A stretch of 64,000 nt of DNA. It comes from Shewanella insulae (GTDB taxonomy: Bacteria; Pseudomonadota; Gammaproteobacteria; Enterobacterales; Shewanellaceae). The DNA is taken from positions 186,001-250,000 of the forward strand of contig NZ_WRPA01000004.1 in NCBI RefSeq assembly GCF_009831655.1. Reading direction: 5' to 3'. Made by a program: the position numbers and the translations under genes. The notes under the pieces were generated by a model, which made no database searches, was not told where the DNA came from, and saw only the letters and a program-made list of their open reading frames with translations. Shown in pieces: positions 16,762 through 25,606 of the stretch (positions are counted from its first letter, which is position 1; every line of letters begins with the position of its first letter).

Positions 16762-18689
16762 ATGAGTAAAAGTTTCACGACACAATTATATTTGTTTTTT
16801 ATTGGTTTATTAGCATCAGTCTGCTATTAGTTAATTATCCAGCTTACTCCGCAACGAGTAATGACTTTTCTCGTCATCCCGAGTTCTACAACGTCAAAAT
16901 ATCCTCGGATGGTAAACACCTGGCGGTTTTGGTTAATACCGAAGGCCGTAAAACATTGGCTTTTTTAGACAGTAACACCTTTAAGGTGACCTTTGCGCTT
17001 GGGGGAGAAAAGCGCGATCAGGTTGCGGACTACTACTGGGTAAACGATGAGCGAGTGGTGGTTCAAGTTGAACAGGTGCGCGGTGCCCTAGAGAAACCGC
17101 TTAATTACGGTGAAATTTACGCGGTGAATTTTGATGGTTCAAAAGGGCGAATGATATTTGGTTACCGCAGCAAGAAGCCTACAGCGGAGGGGGGATTTTT
17201 AATTGATACACTGAAACAGGACGACAAGTATGTCCTTATTTCTAAGCGTGCATTAAGCCGCCGTACGGATGTGTTACCAGAGGTGACCAAGCTGAATGTC
17301 TATTCTGGCAAAGCACGTAAAGTGAAACGAGCGCCAATCGCTTATAGTGATTTTTTGATTGATCATGAAGGGTACCCTCGTTTTGTCTCGGGTGTCGATA
17401 AAGATTTTCGCACCCAACTTTACTACTCTTCTGGTAAGGGCGATTCATGGAGTAAGTTTGGTGAAGAGTTTGAAGGCGAGTTTCAGCCCATTGCCTTTGC
17501 TCCAGATAATAACAGTATCTACGCATTAAAGAGCAGTGATGGTGGGCCAAAAGGGCTTTACCACTATGATTTGAACACCAACAAAGAGACAGAGCTTTAT
17601 CGCAGCACCATGGTAGACCCAACTTACACCATAAGCTCACAACTCAATGAAGTTTTTGGTTTGCGCCTGGATGAAGATTATCCAAATTATTTGTATTTAA
17701 AGCCTGATGCTGCTGAAGCGAAATTGCATAAGTCGTTGGTGCAAGCGTTTAATGGTGACAGTGTTGCGGTAACGAGCGTTACGAGTGACGGTAAGCAAGC
17801 AATTGTCCATGTTAGTAGTGATAGAAACCCGGGGACTTTTTACCTTTTCGATACCGAGACAATGAAGGCACGTCATCTGCTTAATGCGCGAGGATGGATA
17901 AAACCATCTGAGATGGCAATGACGGAGCCTTTTAGAATTAAGACTAAAGATGGACTCATTTTGAATGGGTTAATGACCCTACCTAAAGGAAAACAGAAAA
18001 ATCTGCCCACGGTGATTTTACCTCATGGTGGCCCACATGCCCGTGACTATTGGGGGTTTGACCCAATAGTTCAAATGCTAGCAAATAAAGGGTATGCAGT
18101 AATACAAGTTAATTTCCGAGGCTCTACAGGTTATGGCAAGAGCTTTGAAAAAGCGGGTTACGGGAATTGGGGTGCTAAGATTCAAGATGACATCATGCTA
18201 GCGACACAGTATGTGGTTCAGCAAGGTGTTGCTGACGAAAACCGTATGTGTATTTTTGGCATAAGTTTTGGTGGTTACAGTGCCTTACAGAGTGCGGTTC
18301 GTTTTCCTGATACTTACAAGTGTTCTATTGGTTACGCTGGTGTCTATGATTTAGAGATGCTCTATGATGAAGGAGATATTAAGTCTGTCAATTGGGGCGA
18401 CGCTTATCTAGATGAAACCCTTGGTAGTGACAAGGCTCAGCGACATGCTCAATCTCCAGTGTTTTTTGTGAATAAGCTTAAGGTGCCGGTATTGATCATT
18501 CATGGTGAGGATGATGAACGTGCACCAATTGAGCATGCAGAGGTGTTAAGGGACGCTTTGGAGAAGGCTAACCGTCCTTACGAGTGGCTGGTGAAAGACA
18601 AGGAAGGCCACGGTTTTTATAATGAGGAAAATATTCTCGAAGCCAATGAGAAGATACTGGCATTTTTAGATAAGCATATTGGTCATTAA
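16762..18689 (+). CDS. Secreted S9-family prolyl-oligopeptidase-like peptidase, frameshifted after the signal peptide
   Basis: The body is an S9 serine peptidase with an N-terminal beta-propeller and a C-terminal alpha/beta hydrolase. Ser is in FGISFGGYSA (codon at 18264), Asp in HGEDDERAP and His in KEGHGFY (codon 18609), with HGGPHARDYWGF as the oxyanion segment. The long frame opens only at a TTG (16929) inside the propeller. Upstream, in the same frame, it reads SISLLLVNYPAYSA then TSNDF, a signal-peptide end; the matching start, MSKSFTTQLYLFF after GAGGT, lies one frame away. Adding one T to the T6 run at 16795-16800 would join them into 642 residues with a 31-residue signal peptide. It may be inactive, misread, or rescued by slippage. 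It lies at the end of the microcin-like cluster. Confidence 0.85.
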
Positions 18690-18794
18690 TACAATGTTTC
18701 TAGCGCTTGCAGAGTATTCTTGAAGAGAGTTATTGCGATTAGCCATGGTTTTCTAAAAATTGCCAGTGAACAGTATAGTCTAATGCCTAAGTTT

Positions 18795-18822
18795 AAAAGC
18801 CACCAATATTTGGTGGCTTTTT
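18795..18822. terminator. Bidirectional terminator after the S9 peptidase
   Basis: AAAAGCCACCAA and TTGGTGGCTTTTT form a strong stem between the convergent peptidase and chemoreceptor genes. Confidence 0.85.
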
Positions 18823-18834
18823 ACTGTTAGTGCT

Positions 18835-20463
18835 TTATAGCTTAAAGGTCTCAATTCTGGCCTTGAGGCTGTGGGCCAGGTTGCTGATCTCCTGACAGGC
18901 GATGGCGGTCTGTGAGGCGCCCTCTGTCATCTCGGTAGAGACATTGTTGATATGATCCACACTGCGGTTGAGCTCCTCGGATACCGCATTTTGCTCGCTA
19001 CAGGCGGTGGCGATCTGGGTGCTCATCTGGGCGATGTTTTCCACCGAATGCTCTATCTCGCCTATCTGGCTGCCGGCGGCGTTGACCTGCTCGACACACT
19101 GGCCTATGCCCGTCTGGCACTCCTGACTGGAGTGGCCTATCTTGCTGCTGTTTTCCTGTAGTTGATTGACAATATCCACGATCTGCGCCGTGGAGTCCTG
19201 GGTGCGCTGGGCCAGAGATCTCACCTCATCGGCTACCACGGCGAAGCCCCGGCCCTGTTCGCCGGCGCGGGCGGCCTCGATGGCGGCGTTGAGGGCCAGC
19301 AGGTTAGTCTGTTCGGCAATGCCACGGATCACATCCACCACCATGTTGATGTTGTTGGAGCTGGATTCCAGCTCTTGGGCCAAGAGGTCCGATTCCTGAA
19401 TCGTCTGGGAGACCCGCTCGATCACTGCGATAGTCTGGGCCAGTGTCTCTGTGCCTTGTTTGGCGATCTCAGTGGCCGAGTAAGCCGAGGTGGCGCCGTT
19501 TTCTGTATTCTGCGCTACTTCGCCTACGGCGGCCTGCATCTGTGTCATGGCCGAGGCCACCGAGCTGAGTTCGAGCTGTTGGTTCTGCATGCTGGAGGCG
19601 TTTTGCGCCGAGATGGCACTCACCTCTTCGACGGCGGCGGTGAGCTGTATGGTGGAGTCGTTGATCTCTGAGACCAGGGAATGCAGATTACTCTGCATGG
19701 TGACCAGCTCGCGCAGCAGGGTGCCAAGCTCATCCTGGGTCAGGGCCTGTTCGTCTATGGTATTGTTAAGCTGTCCCTTGGCAATGTTGGCGGCGAAAGT
19801 CAGGGCCCTGTCGATGGGGCGGCAGATGGCCCGCGATAGCAAGGTGGAAGCGAGGGCGATCACTACGATGATCACCAGCGCGCCTATGCCCGCACTGTAT
19901 TGGGTAGAGAGCGCCTCATGATTGACATCTTCCCCTATCTGTTTCACCAGGGCATCGTTGAGTCCAAGGGTGTCGTCTAGGCTGCTCAGCGCCTTAGAAT
20001 AGGTGCCGAAACTCGCCAGCACCACCTGATTGGCCATGTCCGCATCACCTTTGCTCAGCAGGTCGTTATAGGGGCTGGTTTCCCGTATATATTGATTCCA
20101 GGTGTCTTTGAAAACCTTAAAGGATTGACGCTCTTGCTCGTTGAGCCGTAGTGACTCATAGGCGCTGATGCCCGCCTGCACGTCGGCGCGCCATCTGTCC
20201 AGATCCTGCAGCCACTGGCCTATCTTGGGGTTGTCGCTGTTGGGAAGCAGGGAGAACTCATCTTTGCGGACCTTGGTAATGTCCACTTGGATTCCCTTGA
20301 GAATGGCGACCGAGGGCAGGCTCTTGTCGGTCAGCACCCGGATGTTGTCATTGAGCGCCGACAGGCTCAAGATCAACAGCATAGCGACGATGGCAAAGAC
20401 GACAAATACGGTTAGATAACTTGCCCATATCTTCTTGACCACACTCAAGTCTCTAATATTCAT
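18835..20463 (-). CDS. Methyl-accepting chemotaxis protein with four-helix sensor
   Basis: A full-length chemoreceptor of 542 residues. A first membrane helix (~13-33, [19 protein letters not shown]) is followed by a periplasmic four-helix-bundle (4HB_MCP-like) sensor of about 155 residues, a second membrane helix (~190-210), a HAMP domain starting at [19 protein letters not shown] and a signalling domain with [20 protein letters not shown] at the tip. The C terminus (ARIETFKL) lacks an NWETF-type tail. It is a single-gene unit ended by the terminator at 18795-18822. The ligand cannot be inferred. Confidence 0.95.
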   Translation of the reverse strand: MNIRDLSVVKKIWASYLTVFVVFAIVAMLLILSLSALNDNIRVLTDKSLPSVAILKGIQVDITKVRKDEFSLLPNSDNPKIGQWLQDLDRWRADVQAGISAYESLRLNEQERQSFKVFKDTWNQYIRETSPYNDLLSKGDADMANQVVLASFGTYSKALSSLDDTLGLNDALVKQIGEDVNHEALSTQYSAGIGALVIIVVIALASTLLSRAICRPIDRALTFAANIAKGQLNNTIDEQALTQDELGTLLRELVTMQSNLHSLVSEINDSTIQLTAAVEEVSAISAQNASSMQNQQLELSSVASAMTQMQAAVGEVAQNTENGATSAYSATEIAKQGTETLAQTIAVIERVSQTIQESDLLAQELESSSNNINMVVDVIRGIAEQTNLLALNAAIEAARAGEQGRGFAVVADEVRSLAQRTQDSTAQIVDIVNQLQENSSKIGHSSQECQTGIGQCVEQVNAAGSQIGEIEHSVENIAQMSTQIATACSEQNAVSEELNRSVDHINNVSTEMTEGASQTAIACQEISNLAHSLKARIETFKL

Positions 20464-20648
20464 AAGCTTCCCCTAAAAAACTTGCCAAAAGAACAATATC
20501 TATTAACTATAGCGGCATTCTCGGCGAGTCTATGACCAATTAGCTGTAAATTATAGTTTTTATTTTATGTTTGGCTGTGATGCGCTCAAAGAGACGAGTG
20601 ACAGAGGGAAGAGGACGACTTTTGGGGCCAGTGAGTTGGAGAAAATGG

Positions 20649-21627
20649 ATGATGAAACTTAAGGGGTTGTTGGCGGTGCTAATGGTCGTGGTCATATTGT
20701 GCTTGAGTTACTTAACGCTGGGCAAACTGACCAAGGACTATGTCGAACGCCTTGGAGAATGTCGATGGTCGCTTTCATCTGCGCGGTGAGGTAGAGCCCT
20801 ATAGCGGTAAGGCCAAGTATTTCGCCGATCAGGGCTGGCTGAAGCAGCAAGCCATGCTTAGTCAGGGCAAGCTTAACGGCGAGCTGCTGGATTTCTATGA
20901 AAGCGGTGCCGTCGAGGCGGTCACGCATTATGTCGATGGTCAGATAACGGGGGTGACCCGTGTCTATCTGGAAGATGGCACCCTGAATAAGGAGATCCCT
21001 TATCAAGATGGGCTGAAAGAGGGCACGGAAAAACACTACAGCTTCGAGGGCGGCCTGTTGTCGGCGTCTATCGAGTATCGCCAGGGCAAGCGTAACGGCT
21101 GGAGCACGACCTATTGGGACTCAGACAGGTTAAGGAATCGCATCCATTATGTGGATGACCTGCGCGACGGCCTGTGGCAGCAGTATAGTTTCGGTAAGGT
21201 GGTGATCGAAGGCCCCATGGTGAAGGATAAGGAAGAGGGCGAGTGGCGATCCTATTTTCAGGACACAGACATCTTAAAGGGGATAGCTCATTTCAAGGCG
21301 GGTCAGCTAGACGGTGAGGTGACCGAGTTCTATCAAAATGGGGCCAAGGAGTGCGTCGAGTATTATGACTCGGGCAATAGGGTGGGAACCTGGAGTCGCT
21401 TCTATGATGATGGCAGCCTTGAGTTGGTGAAAAACTACCGAGACGACAAGCTACATGGCAGCTATAGGGAACATCATAGAAATGGTCCGCTCGCCTGGGA
21501 GGGGCAATACCAGAATGGCGAAAAGGTCGGTATATGGCGCCGCTTCAGCCCGGATGGTCAGCTTATCTCCGAACATGAGGAGCAAAGGGTAAGACTTGAA
21601 ACGGACAACGTTGCGAGCGACGAGTAA
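20649..21627 (+). CDS. MORN-repeat (YwqK-like) protein, anchor and repeats in different frames
   Basis: The frame from 20740 encodes about ten copies of the MORN_2 unit, roughly 24 residues each, of type F-Y-x-N/D-G-x-L-x-x-x-x-x-Y-x-x-G-x-x-x-G. There is no ribosome site at that start. The only good one (GGAG at 20638, seven bases before ATG 20649) opens another frame encoding a membrane anchor, MMKLKGLLAVLMVVVILCLS. That frame overlaps the repeats by 50 bases and then stops. A one-base shift between 20728 and 20789 would fuse anchor and repeats, giving an envelope-anchored MORN protein. Unlike the S9 case there is no homopolymer, so two overlapping genes remain possible. Function unknown. 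Confidence 0.65.
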
Positions 21628-21663
21628 GACGCTATTTTGTAAGGAATGAGTAAGGCATTAAAT

Positions 21664-22137
21664 ATGGAAGTGATTTTTACCAAGGGAGATGGCCGTTACG
21701 GCAAGCTTTGCTGCGTTCGTCAGGATGCCTGTCGCACCGAGACCCAGATGCCGGAGCAGGGGATAGCACCTCATGACATGATCCACTATGTGGTGGAGAA
21801 GACCCTGGCGATCTGTGGTGCTTTCTATGGCCAACTAAAGGCCGGGGCCAATATCAGCTTTACCCTGGAGCACAATCAGCTGTCGCGGCAGATTGCCGAT
21901 AAGACCCAGGTGTGGCAGACAGAGTCTATGGTGGAGGCGCTGCAGTCTCTCTACTGGTCGCAGGATCTCAGCTTTGATGGCTTCTGCTACCTGCTCGCTC
22001 AAGGTTGCGAGCAGCGTCGGCTCGAAGTGCCTGAGGTGAGTGAGCATGAGTTCAGGCTGATGATAGCCGAGATCACAGAGCTTACTCGCCAATGGCAGGC
22101 CCTGACGCCGGGGCAGAGCATGTCTCTGTTCTTTTAA
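21664..22137 (+). CDS. Conserved hypothetical cytoplasmic protein
   Basis: I do not recognise a named family. The 157-residue product (or 163 from ATG 21646, which has AAGGA touching the start) has no signal peptide or membrane span. Near the N terminus are three cysteines in GKLCCVRQDACRTETQMP, which could bind metal or form a disulfide. The rest is probably helical. It follows the MORN gene by about 20-40 bases and may share its transcript. Confidence 0.6.
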   Translation: MEVIFTKGDGRYGKLCCVRQDACRTETQMPEQGIAPHDMIHYVVEKTLAICGAFYGQLKAGANISFTLEHNQLSRQIADKTQVWQTESMVEALQSLYWSQDLSFDGFCYLLAQGCEQRRLEVPEVSEHEFRLMIAEITELTRQWQALTPGQSMSLFF

Positions 22138-22253
22138 GCGACTTTTCACTGAGCTTGAGTCAAGGGCATTGGACCGAGATCTGGCTCATATTGATATCTG
22201 GCGCCTAGCTGTCGTATGCTGAGGCAATCAGCTAGTTTCAAGAGGCTTTGAAG

Positions 22254-22445
22254 ATGAAGAGTAGATATTTAGGGATAGTCTTGTTGGTTATCGGCGTGGC
22301 CTTGGCGTGGTGGGGGTATAACATCTACGACTCTACCAGCTCGCAGATCAGCCGTGCGGTCAGTGGCGATACCCCCATAGAAGCCTGGGCCGGCATGGTC
22401 GGCGGCGCCATCTGTGTGCTAGTTGGCCTGCTGAAATTGAAATAG
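22254..22445 (+). CDS. Small two-span membrane protein, DUF3185 type
   Basis: A 63-residue protein with two membrane helices, LGIVLLVIGVALAWWGYNIY and a C-terminal AGMVGGAICVLVGLL, joined by a polar loop DSTSSQISRAVSGDTP. Length, spacing and the Y-N-x-x-D-S-x-S-S-x-x-S-R loop match the DUF3185 family of inner-membrane proteins, whose role is unknown. AGAGG precedes ATG 22254; a TTG six bases upstream is a weaker start. Confidence 0.75.
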   Translation: MKSRYLGIVLLVIGVALAWWGYNIYDSTSSQISRAVSGDTPIEAWAGMVGGAICVLVGLLKLK

Positions 22446-22510
22446 CCCTTGGGTTCAAGATGGCGCACATTCGCGACTATGTGAAAGTGAAAGAATGTGC
22501 GTATTAGATG

Positions 22511-22536
22511 AAAAGCCTGCATGATGCAGGCTTTTT
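22511..22536 (+). terminator. Terminator after the DUF3185 gene
   Basis: AAAAGCCTGC and GCAGGCTTTTT pair around a five-base loop, with T's on the plus strand. The A run on the left could also serve the convergent MipA-like gene. Confidence 0.85.
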
Positions 22537-22629
22537 ACTTTTTGCAGGGAGTTTCTCTTGGTCCAAATAAGCTGGGCAGATCCTTTGCCCTTAGGCCGAG
22601 CGGGGTTTAGGCCTAATGAGTCCAATTTT

Positions 22630-23442
22630 TTAGAAACGGTAGCTCGCCATCAGGGTGGCCGACCACTGATTGCGCGATTCGGTAATGGGCGAATCGGCGA
22701 TCTCCTCGCTCAGGCGGGTATAGCTTGTCTGCTGGGTTATGCGCCAGTTACTCGAAAGCGGCAGTATCAGCTGGTAACCGACATCATAGTTAATGCCAGC
22801 CTTGGCCTCGTACTGCGCACGCTTAGGCAGAGCCTCTTTCTTGCTGACGCCAAAGTAGTGATCGTTAAACTTGGCGCTGTTGTAGCTCACGCCCACAAAA
22901 GGCACCAGATCCAGACTTCCTAGGTTGAGGATCTGCTGATAGCGCACTCCCGCCACATAGCCTTTATATTCGCCGCTGATGTCGTGCTGGAAGTTGGTGG
23001 AAAGCACGCCGCGCGGCCCCACCTTGATATCCATGTTCAGGCCCAGATCTACGCTCATGCGACGCTCTTCCATGCCTGCCAGCACCTTAGACACATCCTT
23101 GTCCAGCCAGAGGCCGTTACCTGTCAGGTAGGTGCTGAAGGTAATGGCGTCTCTGTCTTTACCGTAGAGGCGGTAGTTGATGCCCTTGTCCAGATCCGCG
23201 TTGAAGCGATCGCCGTGATAGCCCACATTCACGCGGGGGCCGAAGCGGTTGTGGTCGCCGAAGGCAAATTTGTAGTCGTTCTTCTGTTCTTTGATGATGT
23301 CTGAGTTATAGCCAGCGCCAAACTCGACCACCCAGCCTCTGCTGTGATAGACCTGACCATTGCTGATATAGGTGTCTGACTCGGCGGCCTGGGCCAGATT
23401 GATGCTGCCAAGGGCAACTAGGGCTAAGGGAAGGTACTTCAT
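22630..23442 (-). CDS. MipA/OmpV-family outer-membrane beta-barrel protein
   Basis: A 270-residue precursor with a clear signal peptide (MKYLPLALVALGSINLAQA, cleavage before AESD) and a barrel of alternating amphipathic strands ending in the terminal phenylalanine signature MASYRF. The segments GWVVEFGAGY, DLGLNMDIKVGPRG and LVPFVGVSYNSAKFNDHYFGV are typical of MipA/OmpV scaffold proteins. Family members are linked to murein hydrolase complexes or osmotic/antibiotic response. No neighbouring two-component genes are present to hint at regulation. Confidence 0.88.
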   Translation of the reverse strand: MKYLPLALVALGSINLAQAAESDTYISNGQVYHSRGWVVEFGAGYNSDIIKEQKNDYKFAFGDHNRFGPRVNVGYHGDRFNADLDKGINYRLYGKDRDAITFSTYLTGNGLWLDKDVSKVLAGMEERRMSVDLGLNMDIKVGPRGVLSTNFQHDISGEYKGYVAGVRYQQILNLGSLDLVPFVGVSYNSAKFNDHYFGVSKKEALPKRAQYEAKAGINYDVGYQLILPLSSNWRITQQTSYTRLSEEIADSPITESRNQWSATLMASYRF

Positions 23443-23583
23443 TGCTCACTCCACTTTGAAGGTTTTCATTGGTTGAGAGCAATGTACTCGCTGGGCACTT
23501 AGATAAGTATCATGAGTTTGTAAGCCTGTGTCGCCTTTGTGTATGGCGGGCCGTGAATGCCCAAGACTTTGTTGTATAAAGGT

Positions 23584-23614
23584 AAAAAAGACCGGCCCAG
23601 TGGAGCCGGTCTTT
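23584..23614 (-). terminator. Terminator of the NADP-dependent oxidoreductase gene
   Basis: On the minus strand AAAGACCGGC pairs with GCCGGTCTTT and is followed by further T's, 27 bases after the stop codon. Confidence 0.85.
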
Positions 23615-23640
23615 GTGGCAATGTGTTGTGAGGCGAATGC

Positions 23641-24636
23641 TTACAGCTTAACCACCATCTTACCGCGGTTCTTGCCTTCGAACAGGCCGATAAAGGCCGC
23701 CGGGGCGTTGTCGAGTCCCTCGTAGACGGTCTGCTCGGCCTTGATCTGACCGCTGGCTAACCACTGGCCCATCTGCTTGGCAAACTCGCCGTAGTGCTGC
23801 CAGTGCTCGAATACGATAAAGCCCTCGACTCTGAGCTTCTTCATGATGATATAGCCAAGATTGCTCGGGCCAGGGGTCGGCTTGGTGTCGTTGTACTGGG
23901 CGATCATGCCACATACGGCGATACGGCCATGGTCGTTCATGTTATCCAGCGCCGCGGCTAGGTGCTCGCCGCCGACGTTCTCAAAGTAAACGTCAACGCC
24001 TTGCGGCGCGGCGGCCTTCAGCGCCTGGCTCAGGTTAGGCGTGGTCTTGTAGTTGATCACCTGCTCTATGCCCATCGCCTTGAGGGCCTCGGCTTTCTCG
24101 TCCGAGCCGACCGAGGCAACCACCTTGGCCCCCATCAAGAGACCTAGCTGACAGGCGACGCTGCCGACCGCGCCCGAGGCGGCCGAGACAAACAGGGTCT
24201 CACCTTCCTTTAGCTGAGCGATGCGGTTAAGGCCGGTCCAGGCTGTCATGCCTGGCATGCCCATGACGCCAAGGAAATGAGATTCAGACAGAGGAGTGTC
24301 CGGTAGCAGGGTGTGATCTGTACCGTCGGTGACATAGTGGCTGCGCCAGCCCTTCATGCTGCTGACCTTGCTGCCCACAGGGAAGCTCTCATGGTTCGAC
24401 TCGATTACCTCACCAATGGCGCCGCCTTCCAGCACTTCGCCTAGGGCGAAGGGGGCGATATAGCTCTCTCTGTCTATCATGCGGCCGCGCATGTAAGGGT
24501 CGACCGACATCCATAGGTTTTTAACCAGGAATTCGCCCGGCTTGAGGGCCGGGAGTTCGACCTGCTTTAGGCCAAAGTTGGCTTGGGTTGGCATGCCTTC
24601 TGGGCGGCTGGCCAGTGTTATCTCTTGTGCTTGCAT
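23641..24636 (-). CDS. NADP-dependent oxidoreductase, CurA/prostaglandin-reductase type
   Basis: A 331-residue zinc-free medium-chain reductase that reduces activated C=C bonds with NADPH. Family marks are the N-terminal VELPALKPGEFLVKNLWMSV, the nucleotide fold VSAASGAVGSVACQLGLLMG (~145) and FENVGGEHLAAALDNM. It lacks zinc-ligand cysteines. It is divergent from a MarR-type regulator across 216 bases carrying repeated TTGNGCGCAA sites, so it is probably induced by an electrophile or oxidant through that regulator. Confidence 0.9.
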   Translation of the reverse strand: MQAQEITLASRPEGMPTQANFGLKQVELPALKPGEFLVKNLWMSVDPYMRGRMIDRESYIAPFALGEVLEGGAIGEVIESNHESFPVGSKVSSMKGWRSHYVTDGTDHTLLPDTPLSESHFLGVMGMPGMTAWTGLNRIAQLKEGETLFVSAASGAVGSVACQLGLLMGAKVVASVGSDEKAEALKAMGIEQVINYKTTPNLSQALKAAAPQGVDVYFENVGGEHLAAALDNMNDHGRIAVCGMIAQYNDTKPTPGPSNLGYIIMKKLRVEGFIVFEHWQHYGEFAKQMGQWLASGQIKAEQTVYEGLDNAPAAFIGLFEGKNRGKMVVKL

Positions 24637-24656
24637 GGAATTAACCTCTTTTTGCT

Positions 24657-24727
24657 TTGCGCGCTAACTAATTATGGTAGACTCTACAAACAAATTGAGC
24701 GCAATGCAAATACTTTGTGCGCAAAGT
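24657..24727. promoter_or_regulatory. Candidate MarR operator cluster
   Basis: Two copies of TTGNGCGCAA, TTGAGCGCAA at 24695-24704 and TTGTGCGCAA at 24715-24724, are spaced exactly 20 bases apart, and a weaker half (TTGCGCGCTAA) stands at 24657-24667. The second copy is centred in the dyad ACTTTGTGCGCAAAGT. All lie in the divergent promoter region between the oxidoreductase and MarR genes. Confidence 0.6.
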
Positions 24728-24864
24728 AATGGTTTTACTGCCAGCCTATCGAGCGTCGTTTTTTGGTAAGATAGGCAGCAAGCGGTGAGACGATGGATGG
24801 CGTGGATGGGCAATTCCTTGAAATGCTTTGAGTAATATAGACAGCTAGAGTAGTGAGTAAGCAG

Positions 24865-25341
24865 ATGAGTGACGAGCAAGTAATGAAAGAAGCCCCAGGC
24901 CTGGAGTCGCACCAAGACGGTGAGTGTCTGTCGGATAATGTTTGCTTCGCGCTTTACACCGCTGCTAATGCCCTAGTCCGGGCCTATCGCCCCTTGCTGC
25001 AAGAGTGCGATCTCACCTATCCGCAATACCTGGCGATGCAGGCGCTCTGGCTCAAAGATAATGCCAGCCTGACGGATCTCTCCCTGGCGACTCGTCTGGA
25101 TCTCGGCACCTTAACCCCTATCGTCAAGCGACTAGAGGCCAAGGGGTTAGTGGTACGCCATGTGGACAGTCGGGATGAGCGCAAGAAGGTGATTCAGGTG
25201 ACACCGGCCGGTGAGGGGCTCAAACAAGATGCACTGGCGCTGAAACAGCAGTTGCTGGAGAAGGTGAGCGTGTCGGACGCTGAACTGGAACAGCTGCGGC
25301 AGATCTGCCTTACCCTGACCCAAGATCTCAATTTAAAATAG
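24865..25341 (+). CDS. MarR-family regulator, OhrR-like
   Basis: A winged-helix repressor of about 158 residues. The N-terminal segment SDNVCFALYTAANALVRAYR with LTYPQYLAMQALW closely follows OhrR, whose reactive cysteine sits in the equivalent N-terminal position; Cys27 here and Tyr31/Tyr41 fit the peroxide-sensing arrangement. Recognition helix and wing: LDLGTLTPIVKRLEAKGLV and RDERKKVIQVT. The start is unclear: ATG 24865 or GTG 24853, neither with a strong ribosome site. The divergent target is a CurA-like reductase rather than an Ohr peroxidase, so the inducer may be an electrophile or organic peroxide. Confidence 0.87.
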   Translation: MSDEQVMKEAPGLESHQDGECLSDNVCFALYTAANALVRAYRPLLQECDLTYPQYLAMQALWLKDNASLTDLSLATRLDLGTLTPIVKRLEAKGLVVRHVDSRDERKKVIQVTPAGEGLKQDALALKQQLLEKVSVSDAELEQLRQICLTLTQDLNLK

Positions 25342-25606
25342 GAAATTCATCATTTTATTCAGTCAGTTGACAGCCTTTTGCTTTAATTGAGAAAACACTG
25401 TTCTGCATGATGGTCAGTGAGTTGGGACTTTTTCTAGTAATTAACTTACCAGTTTTTGTATAATCGCGACCAATTTCGTGCCTATCGACTATGTGGCTCG
25501 CAGTTGAAGCAATTGAGCGATTTAAGCTTATGATTTGACTTAGGTAGTCCAGACTATAATAAAGGATAGGTGTAGACACTCTCAGTTTCCCATGGGGAAA
25601 AATCTC

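Noticed and set aside
11680-18830. Genomic island with integrase and attachment repeats
   Set aside because: Composition suggests transfer, but I found no integrase, transposase, tRNA target or direct repeat at the borders.
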